From contig CM068580.1 of NCBI GenBank assembly GCA_035048485.1, forward strand, positions 61,459,983-61,523,982: 64,000 bases of DNA, written 5' to 3'. Below the pieces are notes generated by a model that was given only the letters and a program-made list of their open reading frames with translations, did no database searches and was not told where the DNA came from. Positions 56,501-64,000 of the stretch are shown in pieces; within the stretch, counting starts at the first letter, position 1; each line of letters opens with the position of its first letter. Position numbers and translations under genes: made by a program. Origin of the DNA: Pteria penguin (lineage: Eukaryota > Mollusca > Bivalvia > Pterioida > Pteriidae).

Positions 56501-59500
56501 TGTTTAGTAATTTTGAATGTGTAAAAATTATCTGCATGGTGGTTAATGTTTCATTTCAGCTAAAGTTATTAGATTTAGTCAGTTAATGGCACTCCTTCCG
56601 CAAGGTACAGAAACCATGTCCGTCATCAAATGTCTCCAGCAGGTGGCGGTTTTAGTACAAGGTTGTTGGGTGGTCAAGAGTGACGTCCTCTACCCTAAAG
56701 AACAGTGCAGCCCTCACAGTGGCGTGTCTTCCGATCATCTGTGTCGTGGCCGAGATTATGTAATGTGGAGGTTCACTCAATCACGTCACGTTACCAGGAA
56801 AGAAATAGCTTCTATAGTCAAACTGCCTGCAGAAGATGTAAAGTTTATACTGGAACAAATATCTCGTATTCGAGTAAACTGTGGCTGGGAGTTTCTTTTT
56901 ACTTATGACTCGGAATTTACAAGCAGGTAAAACGTTTATCCTTCAATATAAAAACTTCCGTGCTCCAGTGATGTTAAATCTGTTAAGTGTTAATAGTATA
57001 TGTGTGCTTGTTTCAGATATCTAATATGTTATTGATGTTTTAATTTAGACTAAGTTAAATTTCTGAAATGGAACTCATTGTAGCTTCACATCTTTAAAAT
57101 CAGGTTTTGAATCCTAGGTAGAGCAAGTGAGAAAGTCTGCTAGTGTCTGTATAGAAGGACTGTCTTTTAACAAATATATATGAATCACATTGAATGCAAA
57201 ACTTTCTTAGGCTTTACAGGACATTTTGTCTGTTAAAGCTTCATTTTTCAATGAAATGATATGGAAAGTTTTACCGGACCTAGTCAATTTTTAGCTTGCC
57301 AGGACAAATGTCCAAAGAGCTGTTGTTACCAGAAATGTCATGTGGATTTCTGAAACACTGAAATCAGCATAACCGAGCTGGTAGTGTGGTTAACCTCAGC
57401 AACCAAGAATTATCATGTTAAAGTCTAGACAGCAGCTCATTACTTTTCTATCTTTTGGAGAAGACAGAAAATGTAGTACAAATGTCAGGGAAATATTGGC
57501 ATGTAAAAGATCCTCATTGCTTCGGGAGACTCCATGTCATAGGTCTGAATTTCTGTGCAAGGCATGAGGCAGATGTCATCACCATATCAACGAATTAACA
57601 TTGGTGTGCTGTAAAATGAGAAACAAACACATCAGATCATCATTAAACACTTTATCCCACCATAAGGGTGAAATAGTTGTGGTCTGGCATTAATAAATGA
57701 CATACAAAAACTTGTATATTAATGGAGTTCATGATATTTTTGTGTAATTTTACATGATGATGATGACGATACTAAATGCAAAAATAAAAGTATTCATAAC
57801 CAAGAAAACTAAACATATACTTATTTCCATGTTTTATACAGGAATAATTTCTTTCTCTTTCTGGAAGTTTTCTAATTTTCAGATTCATTACATGTAGTTT
57901 GATAAAGACACATCATGCATAAAATCAAAAGATCCGTAATGCTTTTATAACATTAAAATGTAGATACCCAGAGATTGTTCAGAGACAACGGATGTTGTGG
58001 GATGCAAAGTACCAAGCACTCTGTCATCAACTGAAGATTCCCAAGGAACATGAAAAGAAATTCAAAGACAAAGGTTGGTTATCAAATTGAATTTTAATAC
58101 ACTACAGATTTTGTGTGTGTACAGTTCATCTAAATTTATTTCTGAGGGGAAAGAAAGAAGTAGTACCTTGCAACAGGTGACCTCTTCATGCAGAATGCTT
58201 TTGTATAAAATGTAGTCAACAGTTTCCATTGGTATGGTAAATCCTGTTTGAAGTTATCGAAGGGGAAATGTATCGTTTTATACAGTAAGGCTGCATTAGC
58301 ACTATGATTGGTTAACAGAGCTTATTGTAAATGTGATTGATTGTAAATTTATATTCAAATATAACTTCATTATCTTACATGATAATATGCTTTTGTGATT
58401 TAGAACCACTGATTCCTGCTGGGGAAAAACCAATTCGACGTAGACGGAATTCTTCTCGATCATCAGGGACAGGTCGTCGTAAGAGGACATTGAGTGGAAG
58501 ATCATTGTCCGATTATAGTGATGTTGATATAGACAACCTGAAATCTGATATAGAAAATCTCGATGATGAGGATCATGGGACTAAAGAAACTGAACCAATG
58601 GAAGTGGTAGAATCTGACGTATTAAAAAATGGTCCGACTCAAAATGGTGCCTCAAATATAATAGTCTGTGATAATACTGAACCTTCTCCTGAAAAACAGA
58701 AGGAAATTCAAAACTTTATACAAGAGAAATTGAATAGTCGTTTTGTGTTTACTTATAGTGAATTAAAACGTATATATAATGTGGGATTAACAGAGTGTCC
58801 TCCTGGTAATAACTTAGGAGAATTTATTTCCGATGAAGTATTCGAGGATGCTATCTTTAAAGCCGGAGGAATCAAATTAAATAATCAGGTATATTTCTTA
58901 AATCTTAGCAACTGTAAACACATTCTTTCAATATTTAATAAAAATGTAATGCCAATGTTATAAGCAATTTTCTTTTAGTATCACATACAAAATATAGTAA
59001 ATAATTAATGGTTAGTATACCTTTGTCAGGCTTTATGTCTGTTTTTCTTTTACTCCTGTATGTTAAGTGACTTGCATTACTTGTAACTTCATGCTGTAGC
59101 TTATATATTGTGTGGAAGTTTTTCTAGTGGATCTCTGACAATTAGAATAAAAATATAAGGATCAATAATGTGATGTTTACAGCAAATATCATATTCTACT
59201 ATTTTTATACTCAGATGCACAATGGCCTTCAGAATTTTTATGTATTTTGATTTATTTATTTATAGTGGCCTTCAGGGATTAATGAAGAACCTCTTTATGC
59301 TTTACCCTCCACAGGAGACAAGCTCGACCCAGTATGTTATTACAATAAACTTACCTTGAAACCAATTGAGCTTTTTTGCCAGTGTATTTAAAAAATAAAG
59401 TTTTAGTTTCATTTGCATATACAATAAATGTAAAGAAGAGCAGTTGAGTCATTCAATAAACTTATTCTCTGTCTATTCATTCAGCCTTTGCAAATGCTTC

Positions 59501-60836
59501 CTTAATTGCATTTTCTGCTGCTTGCATGTCTAATTTCAATAAATTCAGTTACTGTAAACTTTTGACATTTCTCAGTATTTTTAAATCTACATAAATGCTT
59601 ACAATATTTTGAAACTTTCATTGTTTCTACATTTATATGATATGCAGAGTTATACTTCTTTATTGTGGATGTCTTTTCTTGTACTATGTCATACTGTTAT
59701 ATTTAAAATAGTTTTACTTTGCAATATTTGTTCATAAGCCAAGATCTGTGTTACCGGTATATATAGATGAAATTATGCATTGCAGGCAAGAGATATTTTA
59801 CTTGGAATGTTCACACAGTCTCCCAAATTTACAAAGAAATCTTTTGTTAAAACTGTAGAAGAACAGAAAGGCATGAGTCTTACAGATAATGAAGCTAAAC
59901 TTTTACTTAAGGTGAGAAAGACATCAAGATGGAACAATACATCCTTAAATTATTATTGTAGCTAATAGATTTTACTTTTAACAAATGACACATACTCCAT
60001 GTATTGGGTATTTCAGAAGAGCTTTTATTTTTGACCAGGTGGGTTAAAGCCACTATATATAATGTTATTATAGTATAAAAGGAACAAATATTTATGCTTA
60101 AGTTTGAGATAAACACTAAATGCTTTACGTTTCAATGACCAACATTCCTATCGATACTTTACATATGACCCTGTGCTGTTCTTTACATAAAATAAATTAT
60201 ACCAATGCTAATGCTAATCAAGTGTTACATGTATATTAAAACAGTTGACTCTCACTTACTCAAGTGCTGATTACTTAAATTCCCAGTTAACTCAAACTAA
60301 TTTTAAAGTCCAGTAGCCTGTTTCACCAACAATTGTAGATGTAATCGTAACTGATTCGTAAATCAGGTGTTTATGGGATCAACTACGGATTTGTACTTCA
60401 CATAACTTAGTCAGGTTCCCGAGATCCCTCTAGACTTCAGTATTGGATATACTAGATATATATTAGATATACTAAAGTTTAGAGAAGTTTCAGGAACCTG
60501 GCTACATGAAACCTATGAAAAATTTGTCCTCGTAAGTGTACGCTTACGATTTTGGTGAAATGCATTTTCATCGCAACTATGTTTCAGATTCACTTACGAT
60601 TGTTAGTGAAACAGGCTACTGATTCCACTTTCTTAGTTATCAAAAGATTATACCTCATGATGTATAACTGTTAAATGTGTTATTTAAATTACTAGATATA
60701 AATGATCTTTTATTTTGTTCGAAGTCTCCTCTTGTATGTTGTAAATGTGTATGTCTTCATCATGTTATATATCTTTCAGGATTACTGCACATGTAAAGGG
60801 ATTTACTGGTTCCTGAAAGGCACATGTCCATCTTGA
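47590..60836 (+). CDS. POLR3E: RNA polymerase III subunit RPC5, complete
   Basis: RPC5 pairs with RPC4 in the TFIIF-like subcomplex of Pol III, which makes tRNA and 5S rRNA. Exons: 47590-47622, 49762-49812, 50632-50709, 50933-51048, 51632-51714, 52846-52959, 53934-54097, 54678-54802, 56050-56141, 56560-56926, 57964-58073, 58404-58888, 59266-59331, 59786-59911, 60780-60836 (TGA). All phases agree and the product is about 688 residues (human 708). Diagnostic blocks: MAEEEDPVEHEIDVYLSKSL, YPVRPAHMPYD, SKGEQIAINVDG, LHLTPLHAVLQMRPSFNYLD, the conserved CLQQVAVLVQGCWVVKSDVL, CRGRDYVMWRFTQSRHVTRK and the C-terminal KGIYWFLKGT. An AATAAA follows at 60922. Start choice: the first ATG, matching the human N-terminus. 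Confidence 0.97.
47623..49761. other. POLR3E intron 1 with minisatellite-like array
   Basis: AT-rich sequence to about 48200, then the GACAGGTGAGGAATAAGAAC-type array (48240-49300), then unique sequence. No exon was seen between 47622 and 49762; the joined peptide ...VEHE|IDVYL... matches human RPC5 directly. Confidence 0.7.
48240..49300. repeat. Complex minisatellite, core GACAGGTGAGGAATAAGAAC
   Basis: Dozens of imperfect units of about 35-60 bp share ACAGGTGAGGAATAAGAACT and GATCATGACCAGTATA. A higher-order unit of roughly 130 bp is duplicated almost exactly (around 48715-48845 and 48842-48970). Confidence 0.85.
49762..52959 (+). CDS. POLR3E: POLR3E exons 2 to 6: RPC4-dimerisation domain
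   Basis: Exons 49762-49812, 50632-50709, 50933-51048, 51632-51714 and 52846-52959 encode the N-terminal triple-barrel-type dimerisation module: IDVYLSKSLARQLYLLQ, YPVRPAHMPYDNINHLSARV, SSNYSRSKGEQIAINVDG, MMDKQLIMSAPAVESTGRY and DDLHLTPLHAVLQMRPSFNY. This region is the most conserved part of RPC5. Confidence 0.95.
49952..50090. mobile_element. Near-perfect palindrome (foldback MITE) with inner hairpin
   Basis: The arms GATCTGAAATGAATTTTCAT...CAGTATTTATGAAA and their inverse (ending ATCCATTTCAGATTC) pair over about 40 bp with one or two mismatches. A nested hairpin, TTTATATCCCC...GGGGATATAAA, lies in the loop. It is in a POLR3E intron. Confidence 0.8.
52345..52617 (+). mobile_element. SINE family A with a different tRNA head
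   Basis: The head CAGGGGTAGCTCAGTGGATC (A box TAGCTCAGTGG) and the B-box-like GGTTTGACTTC lead into the family A body ('GAGACTGTGAAAACTGAAT') and a CAGTCAATCAG tail. Confidence 0.85.
53474..53745 (+). mobile_element. Full-length SINE family A
   Basis: GCCGGCATGGCCTAGTGGTA, the B box GGTTCGAGTCC, the complete body and (CAAT)n tail. TCTTTTTCA occurs at both flanks (left TCTTTTTCATGTAA, right TCTTTTTCACATAC), a likely target duplication. It is nearly identical to 16059-16334. Confidence 0.92.
53934..56926 (+). CDS. POLR3E: POLR3E exons 7 to 10: acidic linker and winged-helix region
   Basis: Exon 53934-54097 carries a poly-Glu run (SQDEEEEEAKPVTMKFAR) and YDYLQKKREEEAWLPL. Exons 54678-54802 and 56050-56141 encode PKEYLNMLMPQRDE and SNVLSLMSLRTMPLPDQIKA. 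Exon 56560-56926 encodes the conserved block from FSQLMALLPQGTETMSVIKC to NCGWEFLFTYDSEFTSR. Confidence 0.95.
54822..55197. mobile_element. 376-bp Mutator-like MITE in a POLR3E intron
   Basis: Inverted ends of about 100 bp begin CAATCTGATTAACCATATCT (left) and CAATCTAATTAAAACCATAT (right, inverted). The 9-bp flanks ATTTAAGTA (54813-54821) and AATTAAGTA (55198-55206) differ at one base. There is no coding content. It starts 19 bp after the donor of exon 54678-54802. Confidence 0.75.
55476..55770 (-). mobile_element. Two tRNA-like SINE heads in tandem, minus strand
   Basis: Minus-strand copies reading CTGGATAGCTTAATGGTGAA...GATTCTGGGTTAGATTTCC (about 55476-55562) and CCAGATAGCTCAATGATGAG (about 55665-55757) look like decayed tRNA-derived modules. 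They share flanking 'AATAGACAGGGTGAGACATTG'-like sequence. Confidence 0.5.
55789..56025 (+). mobile_element. SINE family A, diverged
   Basis: 'GCCAGGGTAGCTTTATCGGT' is a decayed head, followed by 'CTTTCAGATAAGACAGTTGA', 'GTGAAATGCATCAGGGCAC' and an AAAACAATAAAACAAG tail. It abuts the acceptor region of exon 56050-56141. Confidence 0.7.
57372..57640 (+). mobile_element. SINE family A, diverged
   Basis: A decayed head ('CCGAGCTGGTAGTGTGGTTA') and body ('GGCATGTAAAAGATCCTCAT', 'AAGGCATGAGGCAGATGTCA') with the tail 'AAACAAACACA'. Confidence 0.65.
57964..60836 (+). CDS. POLR3E: POLR3E exons 11 to 15: basic/acidic linker and C-terminal winged helices
   Basis: Exon 57964-58073 encodes RYPEIVQRQRMLWDAKYQAL. 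Exon 58404-58888 holds a basic Ser/Arg stretch (RRRRNSSRSSGTGRRKRTLS), an acidic stretch with EPMEVVESD, and FIQEKLNSRFVFTYSELKRI. Exons 59266-59331, 59786-59911 and 60780-60836 encode WPSGINEEPLYALPS, ARDILLGMFTQSPKFTKKSF and the closing KGIYWFLKGTCPS. The C-terminal winged helices are needed for Pol III initiation in human RPC5. Confidence 0.95.
60311..60621. mobile_element. MITE with CAGTAGCCTGTTTCAC termini in the last POLR3E intron
   Basis: The left end CAGTAGCCTGTTTCACCAAC and the inverse of GTTAGTGAAACAGGCTACTG bound 311 bp. A second palindrome sits inside (AGTCAGGTTCC ... GGAACCTGGCT, about 60408-60506). No clear target duplication. Confidence 0.75.
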
Positions 60837-60921
60837 CCCCATGACCCCATCCTAGTGTCATACATCGGACATTTTAGTTATGCAAATGATGTTGCAATTC
60901 TATGTTATTACTGTTGATGAT

Positions 60922-60927
60922 AATAAA
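60922..60927 (+). terminator. POLR3E: POLR3E poly(A) signal
   Basis: AATAAA lies 86 bp after the TGA (context GATAATAAAGTTC). It is the first canonical hexamer downstream of the stop. Confidence 0.7.
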
Positions 60928-60936
60928 GTTCAAATT

Positions 60937-62160
60937 CTTTTCATGAGCGTTCTCTATCATACATATGTTCAATAAATAGCAAAAGCCATAGAGATTAACT
61001 CTTTCAGTTGTAATAACATGCAGTTAAACCTGTGTTCAATAACCACCAAGCTTTTGGTGTGTTTGACGGTTTTTGGCCTGAAAATGGGCATTGGATAAAG
61101 TATAGATTTTAATAATTTCAGAAAAAGGACTTACATTGACTAATTAGGTGAATTCAATAAATTATGATGTTATATGCTTAATTACTTTGATTATTTACTC
61201 AGTAAATGCATTAAAGTGGCATTTCTGACTCATTCTCTCATTTTTCATTATTTGAAAATAGCCTTATTGTTAACTTGCACTGTGGTAGTTTTCTGGGATA
61301 GTGTTTTGAGACTTTTTTCCAGGAATACTTAGGGAGTTTTCAGGTAGAAACAATTCAGTATTGAGCATTCTGAGTGGTGGAATATCTTGAAGATAACGTT
61401 AACAATTTAGATGAAAAAGAAGCTGATGAAAAGGGCCAGAAATGGTAATCGAGTGCCTTTACAGAGTAAATAACAAATGAAAGTCGTGTCATAATTGATT
61501 GAAATTCACCTTAGCACGGTAAACCCAGTCTCGGAAATAAGCACTTGTTACCTAGGTTTGATCCCTGGCTGATAACTATTTTAGTGAGGTTGGCAACCTA
61601 TTCTGTGTATGGTTATATTTGAAAAACTTGAAACAAAATTTATCCTAATGAAACCTACCAATGTTTAATCACTAGTTCAGATCCCCATAAGAATCGGGTA
61701 GAGATGATACACAGAAAATATTAAAAAGTTCTGCAATTGTTTTCAGTGTATCATCTCTTTTTCCACATCATGCTATTTACAAAGAATATCAAAAGGAAGA
61801 AATGGCAATTAAATTCCTGAACATTTCAACAAATATACCATAAATATTATTTTGGCAATACATATTCTCATAGTGATTATCTATATCTTGAAAAGTGGTA
61901 TGTTGCTATCTCAAAACATTAAAAAAAGTTTTACAAATGTTTCTTGATGAATTGCTGGAGTGATGGACTTTTCCTGATTTATATATGGGCCTGTACTTCA
62001 CAGCTAATGTTTCATGGAGTTACGGAAAGCAGAATATAATATTGCTGTTACAATGACCGCTAACAGGCTGAAAATTGGGATATACATAAAATATTATTTG
62101 TTTTTCTAATTTCTCTTTCAAAACTATTTTTATAACATTTATATACACACCCATCTTCCA
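60937..62160. other. Intergenic, no gene seen
   Basis: AT-rich sequence with many stops in all frames. The only structure noted is the hairpin at 61700-61758. Confidence 0.6.
61700..61758. other. Isolated 59-bp hairpin
   Basis: AGAGATGATACAC and its exact complement GTGTATCATCTCT are separated by 33 bases. Pairing can extend past one mismatch by GAAAA/TTTTC. It could be a decayed foldback element or a small hairpin RNA; nothing else supports transcription. Confidence 0.4.
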
Positions 62161-62164
62161 GGGG

Positions 62165-62990
62165 ACATATTATGGTATGGCGTCGGTCTGTCCGACCTTG
62201 TGGGCAGGATACAGACCAAACTGTTGGGGTTAAGACTGTCAAACTTGGTACCTTTACTCCTGATGCCAAGACAAAGATGCCTTTTATTTTTAAAGGTCAA
62301 GGTCATAGTATTACTTGGTGGGAAACCCTTGTAGACAGGATACAGATCAAACCACTGGGGCTAGGACTGTCAAACTTGGTACACTTACTCCACATGCCAA
62401 AACATGGATATCTATCGTTTTTCATGGTCAAAGGTCAAGGTTGTAGTACTACTTGGTAGAAAACCCTTTTAGAAAAGATACAGCCCAAACTTGGGGCTAG
62501 GACTGTCAAACTTGGTACACTTACTCCTCATGCCAAGACAAAGCCGCATATTTTTTTCAAGATCAGAGATCAAAGGTCAATGTCGTAGTACTACTTGGTA
62601 GGAACAACCTTGTAGACACCATACAGACCAATCTTTTGGGGCTGAGACGGTCACACTTGGTACCTTTACCCTCTATGTCAAGAAAAGACGCCTATTGTTT
62701 TTCAAGGTCAAAGATCAAGGTAGTAGTACTACTTGGTAGGAAACACTTGTAGGCAGGATAGAGATCATACCGTTAGGGTTAGAACTGTCAAACTTGGTAC
62801 AGTTACTCCTATTGCCAAGGCATAAATGCCTATAGTTTTTCAAGGTCAAAGGTCAAGGTCGTAGTACTACTTGGTAGGAAACCCTTGTAGACGGGAAACA
62901 GCCCAAACCATTGCGACTAGGACTGTCAAACTTGGTAAGATCGTAATACTACTTGGTTAGAAAACCTTGTTGGCAGGATATAGAATGACC
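62165..62990. repeat. Tandem repeat of about 131-143 bp carrying AGGTCA motifs
   Basis: About six units share GACTGTCAAACTTGGTACAC, 'AAGGTCAAAGGTCAAGGTCG' and TAGTACTACTTGGTAGGAAA. CAAACTTGGTA motifs recur near 62240, 62370, 62507, 62650, 62788 and 62926. The plus-strand frame at 62172-62459 is a translation of the repeat. Confidence 0.85.
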
Positions 62991-63243
62991 TACTGGGGAT
63001 GGAACAATCTAAGGGGGGAATGTCTCCATATTTTCATAATCCTCCCCTTCAAACTAAGCGAATGGCGTATTTTGCTACACGAGGAGTTGCTCCAGTTTCT
63101 TTTCAAAACGTACAAATGCCGAATTGGTGAAGGTATGGAAGTATATATATAACAATATATACGTCCGTGATGAAGTGTCGTAATTCCGACCCAAAAAAGC
63201 GCTCACGTGTGTGTGCGAGGGGGGGGGGGGGGGATGGAGGGAG

Positions 63244-63377
63244 CAGTGGCGGATCCAGGATTTCCGAAAATGTGTATTAGCCAAACGACTTGGCCATTTT
63301 TGGTGCTAAATCTGGATTTTTACTAGTAAATATGTGGCCAAAAGTGGGGCCTGGGCCACCCTCTAAATCCGCCACTG
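63244..63377. mobile_element. 134-bp hAT-type MITE
   Basis: The termini CAGTGGCGGATCCAGGATTT and the inverse of CTAAATCCGCCACTG. The 8-bp flanks GGAGGGAG and GGGAGGAG are alike but not identical. The CAGTGGCGGATC end is typical of animal hAT MITEs. Confidence 0.7.
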
Positions 63378-64000
63378 GGGAGGAGCCGCCAGTCAAAACA
63401 TATGTATTGGGTTAACCTGTAGGATCAGCGGAAGGAGTGCGCAGGATGGGGATTTTACTATACATCATTGTTACTCGAGACCCTTTTTGTAATAAAGCGT
63501 ATCCTTCTAAACGAAGTGGTGATTTCATTTTCTCCAACGTTTCATCCAAAGGGAACTCGTACATGTATAAGACGAAATCCAAGACATATACGACACGATA
63601 GCATTGGAAAACAAAAGAACCCTTTGGCTCTTATGTCTTGTACGTATTGTCTGCTATATTTGAATGTTCAGGTTTACTGGAGAGAAATGCGTGTTTTCCT
63701 ATGGGATAAGTGTTAATTGTTTAAAAAGTGGTAGAGGTGATTGAGGGAGACGAAGATAAGTAATGATTTCAAACGAAATCAATATTTATTGAGAAATTCC
63801 AAACTTAAATATATGTAATGGTCTTGGTTATGGTTATTTTTCTGCATCATGTGCACTGGAACAACCGTCTGAGTACCGATATATAATTTGTATGACCTGG
63901 AAATCAAAGATTCGGGGCATCTAGTTTTTAGCCTGTCTGTGGCAGAAGAAAATTAACATTCCACACAACTTTTCAACGGTAAGAGTCTGAAATGGGGATT
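63378..64000. other. Window end, no feature recognised
   Basis: A few short open frames (longest 63468-63716, 82 codons) lack splice context or family resemblance. Nothing can be supported. Confidence 0.5.

Noticed and set aside
62172..62459. 95-codon plus-strand frame
   Set aside because: It is repeat-derived: the peptide repeats with the 131-143 bp DNA unit.
1..64000. CRISPR arrays, operons, phage or viral genes
   Set aside because: The tandem repeats here lack spacers of CRISPR type, all genes have spliceosomal introns, and no viral protein signature was seen.

Overview
This window is animal nuclear DNA. It is AT-rich, with short exons bounded by GT/AG introns, scattered tRNA-derived SINEs, inverted-repeat DNA transposons and minisatellites. 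The protein matches and the repeat types (tRNA-headed SINEs ending in CAATCAATC tails, and AGGTCA-rich interspersed repeats) suggest a lophotrochozoan, most likely a bivalve mollusc. That placement is inference, because no marker here names a species.

Four protein-coding genes can be rebuilt exon by exon. (1) 587-15194, plus strand: the 3' half of a filamin gene, covering the end of Ig repeat 17, repeats 18 to 23, hinge 2 and the dimerising repeat 24, with tiny linker exons. (2) 17976-19528, minus strand: a two-exon gene for a 259-residue, coiled-coil, stathmin-domain-containing protein (STMND1-like), convergent with filamin. (3) 47440 down to about 22055, minus strand: a complete CLCN7 gene (lysosomal 2Cl-/H+ exchanger), 24 coding exons, about 796 residues. 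(4) 47590-60836, plus strand: a complete POLR3E gene (RNA polymerase III subunit RPC5), 15 coding exons, about 688 residues. Exon lengths and phases agree at every junction I could check.

CLCN7 and POLR3E are head to head, with only 149 bp between their start codons, so they probably share a promoter. A CACGTG E-box directly abuts the CLCN7 start codon, which would fit TFEB/CLEAR-type lysosomal control.

Most of the remaining sequence is intron and repeat. The clearest mobile elements are: a 2.95-kb inverted-repeat element with a 10-bp target duplication in CLCN7 intron 1; an 854-bp pogo/Tigger-like element with TA flanks and a broken CENP-B-type transposase start; a palindromic MITE with a 7-bp duplication; a 376-bp Mutator-like MITE in a POLR3E intron; two SINE families with target duplications, one copy nested inside a MITE; and a 5'-truncated LINE 3' end in filamin. 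The oddest structure is a 71-bp tandem array at 32926-33351. It begins exactly at a CLCN7 3' splice site and copies that splice site, each time followed five bases later by a consensus 5' splice site.

I found no RNA genes other than tRNA-like SINE heads, no CRISPR and no prokaryotic features. The stretches 61000-62150 and 63380-64000 hold nothing I can identify as a gene.
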